Shown here one piece after another: positions 7,857-16,042 of a stretch of DNA of 64,000 nucleotides. The DNA is from Streptacidiphilus sp041262525. GTDB taxonomy: Bacteria; Actinomycetota; Actinomycetes; Streptomycetales; Streptomycetaceae. The notes beneath the pieces are model-generated. The model was given only the letters and a program-made list of their open reading frames with translations, searched no databases and was not told the origin of the DNA. A program made the position numbers and the translations under genes. Positions within the stretch are counted from its first letter, which is position 1; each line of letters starts with the position of its first letter. The stretch covers positions 304,296 through 368,295 of the forward strand of contig NZ_JBGCCK010000004.1 of the NCBI RefSeq assembly GCF_041262525.1. The letters are read 5' to 3'.

Positions 7857-8465
7857 ATGGTGCGCATCCTGCTGGCCGAGGACATGCACATGGTCCGGGG
7901 CGCCCTGGCCGCACTGCTCCGACTGGAGCCGGACTTCCAGATCGTGGCGGAGGTCGAGCGCGGCGACGCGGTCGTCGCCGCCGCACTCGAGTGCAAACCG
8001 GACGTCGCCATTCTCGACGTGGGACTGCCCGGCATCGACGGCCTGCACGCGGCGGCCCTGCTCCACGAGGCGCTGCCCGGCTGCCGGACGCTGATCCTCA
8101 CCAGCATGGGCAAGGCCGGTACCCTGCACCGGGCCCTGGCCGCCCAGGTCTCCGGCTTCTTACTCAAGGACGCGCCGCCGGCCCTGCTCGCCGAGGCGGT
8201 CCGCCGGGTCGCCGCGGGCGAGCGGATGCTCGATGCGCAGCTGGCCCTGGTCGCCTTCGACAGCGTGGAGGGACCGCTGACCGAGCGCGAGACGGAGGTG
8301 CTCCGGCTGGCCGCGGGCGGCGCGGACGCGGGCGAGATCGCGTCCGCGCTCTACCTGTCCGTCGGCACGGTGCGCAACTACCTCACCGCGATCGTCACCA
8401 AGCTCGGCGCACGCAACCGCCTCGACGCGATCCGCATCGCGCGCGAGGACGGCTGGCTCATCTGA
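7857..8465 (+). CDS. NarL/FixJ-family response regulator
   Basis: The 202-residue product has a receiver domain (residues 1-118) with the acidic pair AED at 7-9, phospho-acceptor D54 in VAILDVGLPGIDG and the conserved lysine in GFLLKDAP. A LuxR-type helix-turn-helix is at about 138-195 (LTERETEVLRLAAGGADAGE, then SVGTVRNYLTAIVTKLGARN). GGGGGAG lies upstream of the ATG at 7857. It is convergent with a DesK-type sensor kinase whose stop is 17 bases away, so the two are a probable pair. Confidence 0.92.
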   Translation: MVRILLAEDMHMVRGALAALLRLEPDFQIVAEVERGDAVVAAALECKPDVAILDVGLPGIDGLHAAALLHEALPGCRTLILTSMGKAGTLHRALAAQVSGFLLKDAPPALLAEAVRRVAAGERMLDAQLALVAFDSVEGPLTERETEVLRLAAGGADAGEIASALYLSVGTVRNYLTAIVTKLGARNRLDAIRIAREDGWLI

Positions 8466-8482
8466 GCGCCGGCTCAGCCGAT

Positions 8483-9721
8483 CTACCCGGACGGCGGGAG
8501 CGGGGCGGGCAGGAGCGGGACCGGCGGGAGCGGGGCGACGGCCCGCAGGAAGAACCAGCGGTCGTCCTCCACCTCCCACGCCAGCCGGCCGCCCACCTCG
8601 GCCAGCCGCACCGTCAGGTTCTGCAGCCCGCTGCCGCTGCCCTGGCCGGGCGGGGCGACCACGCCGTCGTTGGCGATGGTGAGCCTGATCAGGCCGTCCT
8701 CCAGGCAGGTCGCGATCAGGCACTGCTCGGCCTTGCTGTGCCGGAGCAGGTTGGTGACCGCCTCGCGGAGCACCGTGGCGAGGATGGTGTCCAGCTCCCC
8801 CTTCGGTGGGCGCACCCCCAGATCGACCTGGGCGCGGATCCCTGCAGCCCTGAGCACCGATCCCGCCGCTTCGACCTCCTCGGCCAGCGACATCTGCCGG
8901 TACCCGCGGGAGACCGCCCGCACATCGGTGAGCGCCTGTCGGGAGACGAGCAGGATGTCGTCCAGCTCGTTCAACGCGTCCAACGGACTGCCCTCGACCA
9001 GTCGTTTGGTCAGCTCGCTCTTGAGCACGATGGCGGACAGGCTGTAGCCGAGCAGGTCGTGCAGGTCCCTGGCGAAGCGAAGCCGTTCCCTGACCACGGC
9101 CACCCTGGCCAACTCCTCCTGGCTGGCCTGCACCTGGACGACCAGCAGCGAGAGCCGGGTGAGACCCCAGAGGGTCAGACTGGCCAGCGTGGTGGAGACG
9201 ACGATGTAGACGTCCGAAAGGTACGACCAGCCCTCCAGCGGTCCGCTGACGCCGGCCGCGGCGACGACCAGGCCGAAGAGCGTCCAGCCCCAGCGCGGGC
9301 GTAACAGCAGCAGGCCGCTGGCGCCGAGGAACCCGGCCATGCCGCCCCAGAAGATCCCGAACACGAGCGGCGGCGTGTAGGTCAGCACCCCCTGCAGCAC
9401 CAGGCTCCAGGGCATCAGCCTGCCTCTGAGGTGCTCCAACCGGCGGTCCGAGTGCAGTAATTGGATCAGGGCGATGAGCAGGAAGCTGCCGCCGCCGATC
9501 AGAATCCGCCGCCAGCCCACGCCGCCGGCCACGAGGGTGGTGATGCCCATCACCGCGTACCCGGCGACCATCAGGGCCACCAGGCTGTCGGCGACCACCG
9601 GGGAGGGTGCGCCACGGCCGAGGTTGCCGAGCGCAGCCGCGCCCACGTCCGCATCGGGCTCCCCGCCCCCGGGAACGGACTGCTGCGCCTGACTGATGAG
9701 CCGGTCTATGGAACTGGTCAC
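8483..9721 (-). CDS. DesK/NarL-type sensor histidine kinase
   Basis: The 412-residue membrane kinase has about five or six hydrophobic segments between residues 35 and 190, a short coiled region, then the HisKA_3 H-box RFARDLHDLLGYSLSAI and an HATPase domain with REAVTNLLRHSKAEQ (N-box) and GSGSGLQNLTVRLAEVGG (G-box). I chose the GTG at 9721 because AAAGGGG precedes it; a start seven codons upstream is possible. It probably phosphorylates the convergent NarL-type regulator. The peptide-maturation locus lies upstream on the same strand. Confidence 0.9.
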   Translation of the reverse strand: MTSSIDRLISQAQQSVPGGGEPDADVGAAALGNLGRGAPSPVVADSLVALMVAGYAVMGITTLVAGGVGWRRILIGGGSFLLIALIQLLHSDRRLEHLRGRLMPWSLVLQGVLTYTPPLVFGIFWGGMAGFLGASGLLLLRPRWGWTLFGLVVAAAGVSGPLEGWSYLSDVYIVVSTTLASLTLWGLTRLSLLVVQVQASQEELARVAVVRERLRFARDLHDLLGYSLSAIVLKSELTKRLVEGSPLDALNELDDILLVSRQALTDVRAVSRGYRQMSLAEEVEAAGSVLRAAGIRAQVDLGVRPPKGELDTILATVLREAVTNLLRHSKAEQCLIATCLEDGLIRLTIANDGVVAPPGQGSGSGLQNLTVRLAEVGGRLAWEVEDDRWFFLRAVAPLPPVPLLPAPLPPSG

Positions 9722-9865
9722 CAGGCCCCTTTCGCGCACCACCTGCGATCAAGAGCCACCAGCGTACGCGCCGAGTGTTGCCCGAAGGTGACTTGCGCGC
9801 GTACGACGAGACGGTCTCCAGCGCCGCTCAAGGCCGGAGGTCACGGCTGCGGGCCGGTCGCGCTC

Positions 9866-12364
9866 TCAGATGAACACCGGTATCGGGTTGAGGTCCTGAT
9901 ACTCCGTCGGCTGCTCCAGTCGACGGAGGGCGACCGGCACGTCGAAGAGCCGGCCGGGGGCGAAGCGGGCCCAGAAGTGGCGCAGCCCGGGGACGATCAC
10001 CTTCACCACCGGCAGGCCGAGGTCCGGGCGGGTCTGGTCGAGCACCAGGGTCTCCAGACCCAGCGCGGCGAGCCGGGAGACGATCAGCTCCACGTCGTCG
10101 AGGAGATCGTCGTGGCGGAGCGCGTCGAAGTCCTGCGGCCGGGCCGGTCGCGCCGTGGGGTCGGGCAGCAGCCAGCGCTGGCTGCGTACCGTCTCCCGCG
10201 ACCACCAGTGCAGCAGTTCGGGGTCGTCCAGCCGGTAGCCGCCGCCGTCGGCGGTGACCTCGGAGACGGCGGGCAGCAACTGGTTCATCTCGGTGAGCGC
10301 GCGGCTGAGCGCCACGGCCGGGTCGAGGTGTGCGCCGAAGCCCAGCATGATGTCCTGCGCGGGCTTGTCGAAGCGCCGGGAGAGCGCGGCGAAGACGGGG
10401 ACGCCGAGGTCCGAGGTCAGATCCAGCACCCATACCCGACGATTCATCAGGCCGTAGCTCTTCAGCAGCTGTTCGGTCCACGGATCGGCGAAGGCGCCCA
10501 GGTCGACCGCCCGCTGGCGGGTCCTGTTGTACCACCACAGCGCCACGGCGTCCCGCTCCACCAGCTCCAGCAGTCCCTGCAGCACGGCGTCCTCCAGGCT
10601 GCTGCCGGCCGCGTTGCCGTTGGAGCAGGCGAAGAGGGACTCCCGGCCGGCCACCGGAGGGACGTGCTCGTGCACCGGCTTGAAGTAGAGCAGCCCGGTC
10701 GGCAGCAGCCGCTGCCGACTGTCGGTCAGCGACCAGACCGGCGTCCAGTCGACCGGGGTCTCCGCCTCGAACGGCTCAGGGACCCGGTGGTAGGCCGAAC
10801 TGTGCCGGTTCCAGTCGGCGCGGGCACGGTACTGCCGCTCGTCGAAGAGCAGGCAGCCGCGTGGGTCGACGGCGGCGTCGCCGAGACCGCGAAGGGTGTC
10901 CCGGACGCGGGGCTCGTCGCCGTGCAGGGTGGCCGAGTAGCGCTCCACCGCTTCGCAGAGCGCTCCGACCTCGGCGTCCAGGCGGGTGGCTCCCTTGCCA
11001 CCGCTGTTCTGGCGCAGCCCGGAGCGGAGCTGCCGCAGATTCCCGCCGCCGAGGGCCAGGTTGTGCCCGGAGGAGTAGCTGTGCAGGCCGGCCGGGCTGC
11101 CCGGCACCGGCCGGATGTCGGCGACGACCCCGGTGACCGGGCTCACCAGATGCCCGAACCGCTGCTGGACCTCCTCCGGCGAGCAGGCCCGATGCCCGCC
11201 CGAGGCCCGTGAGACCTTGGCCCGGGAGCGCAGCTCGACCCGGCGGCCCGCCTGCGCGGCCATCAGCCCGGTGTCCCCGCAACTCGGGCACTGCGGCCGG
11301 CGGCGCACCTCGTGGTGGCGGGTGACCAAGGTCAGCGTGTCCAGTTCCAGCACGGCGTCCTGCCCCGGATGGCGGTAGCCGGCCAGCCACTTGACCGCCT
11401 CGTGCACCAGCAGTTGGGCGCCGGCGCCGCTACTGGTCGGCAGGTACGCGGGCGGGCGCAGCACCGGACCGTCCAGGCCGAGCGCCCGCCGCACGGGCGC
11501 TTCGGCGGCACGGTGCGCTGAGATCCGGTGGGCGAGACAGTTCCAGCACGGGCCGGCGACGGGCACGTCGGGTCCATCGGGCGCGCCGGACTTGCCCGGC
11601 CCGTCCGTCGCGCCGCGGCCGTCAGGCGCGTCCGGCCAGTCCGGCCCGTCCGCCCCGGAGCGGCCGTAGCGCCCATCCGGCTCGTCGCGTCCGCCAGGTC
11701 GGAAGACCGGGCCGATCCAGACCGCCGAACCGGTCAGCCGGGCTGGCAGCCAGGGCCGGCCCGCGGCGCGGTGCTCGGCGTCCAACGCCGCGAGCTCCGG
11801 GCGCAGGTAGTCGTCCGTGACGACGATGGTCAGGCGCGGCGCTGCGGCCTCGACGGCCTCAGCGGCCCCAGAGGCCGCCGCAGCCTCAGCGGCTGCGAGC
11901 GTCACGACGTCGAGGCCGCCCGCCCGGCAGGCGGCGAGTACCGCGTCCGTCGGCGCCCGGCCGATCCGGCGCAACCCCACCCGCGCGCCGGCCAGCTGAT
12001 CGGCGGTCTGCTGCCCGTCCAGACCGGCCAGGTCCCAGTACGCCTCGGCGGGCTCCACGGCCGGCCGGTTGCGGTAGCCGATCAGGCTCGCCTTGGCGAG
12101 GCGACCGATCGCCCGGCCCGCCTCCTCGGCCGGCAGGTGCGCGGTCGCGTCGCGGAGCACCGTGGGCAGGTCCCTGGTCCCGTCGAGCAGCGGGACCAGC
12201 GCCTCGACGGCTGCGCCCTGGAGCGCGGTGATCCCTCCCTCAGACAGCAGGTAGACAGCGTCCCCGGCCACCGGCTCTGCCCGCAGATGACTGCGGAAGC
12301 CCAGCAGCCGGGGCTTCTGGGCTTCCGCGGCGGTGGCCCGCCTCTCGCGCGAGAGGTCGGTCAC
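9866..12364 (-). CDS. Fused E1-like (Ocin-ThiF)/YcaO cyclodehydratase for an azol(in)e-type peptide
   Basis: An 832-residue fusion. The N-terminal half resembles the TOMM leader-binding E1-like partner and carries two CxxC pairs likely to bind zinc (CWNC near residue 272, CPSC near 356), split by a Gly/Asp/Pro-rich linker. The C-terminal half is a YcaO domain with ATP-binding SGGKGATRLDAEVGALCEAV and SLEDAVLQGLLELVERDAVA, ending in proline-bearing NPIPVFI as in catalytic YcaO proteins. YcaO enzymes use ATP to cyclise Cys/Ser/Thr to azolines. The GTG start overlaps the stop of the small upstream gene as GTGA, so the two are translationally coupled. No flavin dehydrogenase or peptidase gene is seen nearby. 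Confidence 0.88.
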   Translation of the reverse strand: MTDLSRERRATAAEAQKPRLLGFRSHLRAEPVAGDAVYLLSEGGITALQGAAVEALVPLLDGTRDLPTVLRDATAHLPAEEAGRAIGRLAKASLIGYRNRPAVEPAEAYWDLAGLDGQQTADQLAGARVGLRRIGRAPTDAVLAACRAGGLDVVTLAAAEAAAASGAAEAVEAAAPRLTIVVTDDYLRPELAALDAEHRAAGRPWLPARLTGSAVWIGPVFRPGGRDEPDGRYGRSGADGPDWPDAPDGRGATDGPGKSGAPDGPDVPVAGPCWNCLAHRISAHRAAEAPVRRALGLDGPVLRPPAYLPTSSGAGAQLLVHEAVKWLAGYRHPGQDAVLELDTLTLVTRHHEVRRRPQCPSCGDTGLMAAQAGRRVELRSRAKVSRASGGHRACSPEEVQQRFGHLVSPVTGVVADIRPVPGSPAGLHSYSSGHNLALGGGNLRQLRSGLRQNSGGKGATRLDAEVGALCEAVERYSATLHGDEPRVRDTLRGLGDAAVDPRGCLLFDERQYRARADWNRHSSAYHRVPEPFEAETPVDWTPVWSLTDSRQRLLPTGLLYFKPVHEHVPPVAGRESLFACSNGNAAGSSLEDAVLQGLLELVERDAVALWWYNRTRQRAVDLGAFADPWTEQLLKSYGLMNRRVWVLDLTSDLGVPVFAALSRRFDKPAQDIMLGFGAHLDPAVALSRALTEMNQLLPAVSEVTADGGGYRLDDPELLHWWSRETVRSQRWLLPDPTARPARPQDFDALRHDDLLDDVELIVSRLAALGLETLVLDQTRPDLGLPVVKVIVPGLRHFWARFAPGRLFDVPVALRRLEQPTEYQDLNPIPVFI

Positions 12365-12630
12365 AGCAGGACGGGGTCCCTGGTCGAGTCGGGACGCCTG
12401 GTGCTGGTGTCCTCCGGGTCCACGCCGCACACGGCGCAGGGCGGAAAGCAGGCCCGGGCTGCCTGGAGCGGCGCGCCCTCCAGCGCTTCGATCAGCAGGT
12501 AGTCGGCCGAGGGCGACGACGCGGACAGGGATGAGAGCGCGGCCAGTGCGTCCTCGGGGAAATCCGGTTCCAGGCAGGTCCGTGCGATGAGCTCCGCGAG
12601 CTGCAGCTCGCTCTGGGGCCCTTGGTTCAT
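12361..12630 (-). CDS. Candidate RiPP precursor, Cys-rich 89-aa peptide
   Basis: An 89-residue protein with a perfect ribosome binding site (GGAGGAGG) ahead of the ATG at 12630. The N-terminal 55 residues are acidic and helical (ELQLAELIARTCLEPDFPED), like a leader that binds a maturation enzyme. The C-terminal part holds C61, C65 and C68 in ACFPPCAVCGVDPEDTSTRR, offering Cys, Ser and Thr for cyclisation. Its stop overlaps the start of the E1/YcaO fusion. Precursor is the best reading from context, but the CxxxCxxC could instead bind a metal in an accessory protein. I recognise no named family. Confidence 0.6.
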   Translation of the reverse strand: MNQGPQSELQLAELIARTCLEPDFPEDALAALSSLSASSPSADYLLIEALEGAPLQAARACFPPCAVCGVDPEDTSTRRPDSTRDPVLL

Positions 12631-12697
12631 ACGAGCCTCCTCCGGGGAAGGGAGAGTCGGCCGCATCCCCGTGACCACGGGGCGCGATGTACTGGCG

Positions 12698-12715
12698 GCT
12701 CGATTTTCGAACGAA
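12698..12715 (-). promoter_or_regulatory. Candidate SARP-binding direct repeat
   Basis: On the minus strand, TTCGTTC and ATCGAGC are seven-base imperfect repeats with a four-base spacer (11-bp period), the layout recognised by SARP regulators. They lie 68 bases upstream of the peptide start and downstream of the SARP gene. The match is partial. Confidence 0.35.
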
Positions 12716-12763
12716 AGGCGTTGACGAAGGAAGTGAATCTGTCATGACCTCATCGTGATTTGC

Positions 12764-13660
12764 TCATGATCCCCGCAGCTGCCGGGGCCTGGCGTCCGCG
12801 CCGCGCCCGCCGTCGAGCACCGGGAATCGGGGCGGCGGCACGACCGCGCTCGGAGTCCAGAACCCCACCCGCGCCCGCAGCTCGTTGACGGGATCGAGCG
12901 ACGGGTCCGAGGCCAGCACCGCATGCCGCAGCCGCTGCACGGGGCCGGACGGCTCCAGCCCCAGCTCGTCGAGGAGCGAGGCGCAGAGCCGGCGGTAGAC
13001 CTCCAGGGCGCGGGCCGACATGCCGCAACGGTGGAGCGCCAGCATGAACTGCGCGTGCAGGTTCTCGTGCAACGGGTACTGCGCGGTCAGCCCGGCGAGC
13101 TCACCCAGGATCTCGTGATGCCGGTTGAGCTGAAGGTCCGCGTCCAGGCGCCGCTCCAGTGCGGCGCGACGGGTCTCCTCGAGGCGGGCCGCCTCGACCT
13201 CCAGGCGGCTGCCCCGCGGCAGGTCGATCAGGGCCGGACCGCGCCAGAGCCCGAGTGCCTGACGCAGCAGACGCGAGGCGCCCTCCGCGTCACCGGCGTC
13301 GAAGGCGGCGTACCCCTGAACGGTGAACTCGTCGAAGCGACAGGCGTCGACGTCCTGCGGCTCGGCCAGCAGCAGGTAGCCCGCGCTCCGGGTGACCAGC
13401 ACGTCCTTGGCCTGCCGACCGGATCCGGCCAACGCGACGGAGAGCGAGCGGCGCAACTGGAGGATGTAGGTCTGGAGTGTGGTGGTGGCGCTGCGTGGCG
13501 GTCGCGATCCCCAGAGCTCCTCCATCATGGCGACCACCGGCACCATCTGACGCATGTTCAGCGCCAGCAGCGCGAGCAGCTGCCGCGGCTTGCCGGCCGA
13601 GGGCACGATGGAGTGCTCGCCCTCGGCCGCTTCCAACGGTCCCAGCACCTTGATGTCCAT
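12764..13660 (-). CDS. SARP-family (AfsR/DnrI/RedD-type) pathway regulator
   Basis: The 298-residue product has an OmpR-type winged helix at residues 1-100 (MDIKVLGPLEAAEGEHSIVP, recognition region SATTTLQTYILQLRRSL) and a bacterial transcriptional activator domain at about 105-250 (CRFDEFTVQGYAAFDAGDAE, YPLHENLHAQFMLALHRCG). SARPs activate secondary-metabolite genes in streptomycetes. I use the ATG at 13660 because the domain starts there. The peptide gene begins 133 bases downstream on the same strand, so this is the probable local activator. Confidence 0.88.
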   Translation of the reverse strand: MDIKVLGPLEAAEGEHSIVPSAGKPRQLLALLALNMRQMVPVVAMMEELWGSRPPRSATTTLQTYILQLRRSLSVALAGSGRQAKDVLVTRSAGYLLLAEPQDVDACRFDEFTVQGYAAFDAGDAEGASRLLRQALGLWRGPALIDLPRGSRLEVEAARLEETRRAALERRLDADLQLNRHHEILGELAGLTAQYPLHENLHAQFMLALHRCGMSARALEVYRRLCASLLDELGLEPSGPVQRLRHAVLASDPSLDPVNELRARVGFWTPSAVVPPPRFPVLDGGRGADARPRQLRGS

Positions 13661-13946
13661 GCCACACCGTCCCCATCCACGGCACCTGCCTCGACTCCCC
13701 CGCCCAGGGAAGCCCGTTTCGGGAGAAGCCGACAACAAGGCTCCCACCGGGGTGAGGGGCGGGAACAGTGAGAAGTTCACGACCTGGAAGGGTTTTCGTC
13801 AGCGCGGAGGCGCTCGCGTCCGCGTCGCACGGGAAGGACGGCGGGCCTGGGCGGCCGGTTCCCGTCGACCTTTGAGTACCCTGTGCTCTGGCCGCCGGCC
13901 CAGGGAAGGCACGTGCGCGTTCCTCACAAGCTACCCGGAGACTCGC

Positions 13947-15098
13947 ATGCGCAGGCTCACCCATGCCGAATTCCTGGCCCTTCGAAGGTTCGACGCCCTC
14001 GACGGGCTGCGTGCCGTCGCCGCGGTGATCGTCGTCTTCTTCCACTGCGGCGGGGCACAGAGCCGATTCCTCTCCGGCTGGATCGGCGTGCACATCTTTT
14101 TCGTCGTGTCCGGGTTCCTGATCACCACGCTGATGCTGCGCGAGCACGACCGGAACGGTCGGATCTCGCTGCGGAACTTCTACCTCCGCCGGATCTTCCG
14201 GATCATGCCGCTGTACTACCTGGTCCTGGCGTTGAGTGTGCTCGCGGCCTACGGCCAGGGCGGTCACTGGACCGCGATGAAGGAGCACCTGCCGCACTTC
14301 CTGCTCTTCATGAACGAGTACCACATCCCGCCGGGGGTGCCCTACCTGCACACGTGGACCATAGGCATCGAGTGGAAGTTCTACCTGGTCTGGCCGCTGT
14401 TGCTGGTGGCAGCCAGCAGGGTCTCCGCCCGCCTGCGCATCCCGCTGGCCGTCGCCGCCGTCGCACTGGTCCTGATCCCCTACGGTCAGACCTGGGTGGG
14501 GATGGGAGTGCACTATGCGGTCCTCCTCATCGGCGCCCTACTCGCCCTGGTTCTCCACACCGCACGCGGATTCGCCCTGCTCAGCCCGCTGACCCATCCG
14601 GCGGTCGGAGTGGCCGTGGCCGTGGGCTTCCTGGTCCTGCACGCGAACATTCCCAGCCTGGTCGCCTACTTCCACGGTGAGCAGCCCACCGTCCTTCTCT
14701 ACGGCCTCGGCGTCGCACTGCTGCTCCCGAGCCTGCTGGGGCCCGGCCCCGGCCGCTGGCTGCTCTCACGGCGCCCCCTGGTCCTGGTCGGCGAGCGCTC
14801 CTACGGCCTCTACCTGGTCCAGGCCTTGGCCGCGACCGTCGTCCCCGTCCTCGCACCGTCCATCCCACGCGGCACCCCGCTCTTCGCCGGCGCGGCGGCG
14901 CTGGTCTCCCTGGCCATCGCCGACCTGCTGTACGCGCGGGTGGAGACCCCGATGATCGGCGTGGGGCGACAGCTGATCAAGAAGCTCGACCGAGCCCGCG
15001 CAGTCCCGACCGACGGCGCCGACCGCCACGGCAGCCTGCCGACCCCGGGCGAACCGCGGGGCGACGAGGCTGTGGCGAACGTCCTTTCATCCAGGTAA
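13947..15098 (+). CDS. Membrane acyltransferase (acyltransferase_3, OafA/YrhL-like)
   Basis: A 383-residue integral membrane protein with about ten hydrophobic segments. It begins with the family signature FDALDGLRAVAAVIVVFFHC (catalytic His) and continues with FFVVSGFLITTLMLRE and FYLRRIFRIMPLYYLVL. These enzymes O-acylate sugars or small molecules. The ATG at 13947 follows CCCGGAGA. It diverges from the SARP gene with about 290 bases between them and might decorate that pathway product, but no shared regulation is shown. Confidence 0.82.
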   Translation: MRRLTHAEFLALRRFDALDGLRAVAAVIVVFFHCGGAQSRFLSGWIGVHIFFVVSGFLITTLMLREHDRNGRISLRNFYLRRIFRIMPLYYLVLALSVLAAYGQGGHWTAMKEHLPHFLLFMNEYHIPPGVPYLHTWTIGIEWKFYLVWPLLLVAASRVSARLRIPLAVAAVALVLIPYGQTWVGMGVHYAVLLIGALLALVLHTARGFALLSPLTHPAVGVAVAVGFLVLHANIPSLVAYFHGEQPTVLLYGLGVALLLPSLLGPGPGRWLLSRRPLVLVGERSYGLYLVQALAATVVPVLAPSIPRGTPLFAGAAALVSLAIADLLYARVETPMIGVGRQLIKKLDRARAVPTDGADRHGSLPTPGEPRGDEAVANVLSSR

Positions 15099-15185
15099 CA
15101 GCGAACGGCGGGAGCGGGTCTGGGCGCGCGTCCACTGCGCGTCCAGGCCCAGCTGGTCCGGCACTGGACGAGCACTGAAAGAACG

Positions 15186-15223
15186 AGAGCCCCTGGCCGG
15201 CGTTTCCGCTGACCAGGGGCTCT
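15186..15223. terminator. Bidirectional terminator between the acyltransferase gene and tRNA-Tyr
   Basis: Eleven-base perfect arms AGAGCCCCTGG and CCAGGGGCTCT surround a 16-base loop. The plus strand continues TTTCGTTT, giving a T-rich tail. It separates two convergent transcripts. Confidence 0.8.
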
Positions 15224-15235
15224 TTCGTTTCCACG

Positions 15236-15316
15236 TGGCGGGTGCAGGGTTCGAACCTGCGTAGCTTGCGCGACAGATTTACAGTCTGCTCCCTTTGGCC
15301 GCTCGGGCAACCCGCC
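15236..15316 (-). tRNA. tRNA-Tyr (GUA)
   Basis: An 81-nt class II tRNA with acceptor GGCGGGU/ACCCGCC, anticodon loop CUGUAAA (GUA), a long variable arm and T-arm GCAGGUUCGAACCCUGC. From memory, the tRNA-Tyr gene in this neighbourhood is the SLP1 attachment site in S. coelicolor. Here it is intact and has no second partial copy in the window. Confidence 0.95.
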
Positions 15317-15490
15317 AGGGATGGTGTCTCGCGGTCTCCCGCTCGACGTCGTAAACCATACCCGATGGTGGGGGGTGCTTCGCCACTTGGTTGATCAGTG
15401 TGGGGGCGGGCAGCAGGCCGAGTGGGTGGCTAGGCTGGTTCGGCCGCCGTTCGCGGGCGGGAACCGAATCACCAAGGAGACTCAAGGATC

Positions 15491-15979
15491 ATGGCCGACT
15501 CCAGTTTCGACATCGTTTCGAAGGTCGAGCGGCAGGAGGTCGACAACGCGCTCAACCAGACCGGTCGCGAGATCGCCACGCGCTTCGACTTCAAGAACGT
15601 CGGTGCCTCCATCGAGTGGTCCGGCGACAAGATCGAGATGCGGGCCAACGGCGAGGAGCGGGTCAAGGCCATCCTCGACGTGTTCCAGGGCAAGCTGGTC
15701 AAGCGTGGGATCTCGCTCAAGTCGCTGGACGCGGGTGAGCCGCAGCTGTCGGGCAAGGAGTACAAGATCTTCGCGACGATCGAGGAAGGCATCTCCCAGG
15801 AGAACGCCAAGAAGGTCGCGAAGATCATCCGCGACGAGGGCCCCAAGGGCGTGAAGGCTCAGGTCCAGGGCGAAGAGCTCCGGGTCACCTCCAAGAGCCG
15901 CGATGACCTGCAGGCCATCCAGGCGCTGCTGAAGGGCAAGGATCTGGACTTCGCGATCCAGTTCGTGAACTACCGCTAG
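15491..15979 (+). CDS. yajQ: YajQ-family (UPF0234) nucleotide-binding protein
   Basis: The 162-residue product matches the YajQ family end to end: ADSSFDIVSKVERQEVDNAL at the start, the central IFATIEEGISQENAKKVAKI and the end DLDFAIQFVNYR. Family members bind nucleotides, and some act as cyclic-di-GMP effectors. AAGGAG precedes the ATG. Its last bases serve as the integration site of the following mobile element and are duplicated 27.4 kb away, so the coding sequence stays intact but the original 3-prime flank, with its terminator, has been displaced. Confidence 0.95.
   Translation: MADSSFDIVSKVERQEVDNALNQTGREIATRFDFKNVGASIEWSGDKIEMRANGEERVKAILDVFQGKLVKRGISLKSLDAGEPQLSGKEYKIFATIEEGISQENAKKVAKIIRDEGPKGVKAQVQGEELRVTSKSRDDLQAIQALLKGKDLDFAIQFVNYR
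15959..15979 (+). repeat. attL: left attachment repeat within yajQ
   Basis: The last seven codons of yajQ read CAGTTCGTGAACTACCGCTAG across 15959-15979. Twenty of these 21 bases recur at 43329-43349, and the final 16 are identical. The integrase gene starts its 3-prime end 32 bases to the right. Confidence 0.85.
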
Positions 15980-15985
15980 AACACT

Positions 15986-16042
15986 GCTCTGACCTGCACA
16001 AATGTAGGCTCTAGGCAGCTACAGGGCACAACGAGGGCACTC
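15986..16042. promoter_or_regulatory. Candidate integrase arm-type sites, left end
   Basis: GCTCTGACCTGC (15986-15997) is the reverse complement, with one mismatch, of GCAGGTCAGCGC found twice near the right end. Around 16021-16042 are ACAGGGCAC and GAGGGCACTCC, similar to AGGGCACTC copies near 43207-43226. Shared motifs in the two ends suggest integrase or excisionase binding. Confidence 0.4.

Noticed and set aside
7069..7986. Minus-strand frame across the PadR and response regulator genes
   Set aside because: It is antisense to two clear genes and has no domain or ribosome site.
12365..12745. Open frame upstream of the YcaO fusion that would extend it by 127 residues
   Set aside because: It overlaps the 89-aa peptide gene, which has an ideal ribosome site, and the added residues are Arg/Gly-rich with no family match. 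The GTGA coupling supports the start at 12364.
15236..15316. tRNA-Tyr as the attachment site of the element, by analogy with SLP1
   Set aside because: No partial tRNA-Tyr copy occurs near 43 kb, whereas the yajQ 3-prime end is exactly repeated there.
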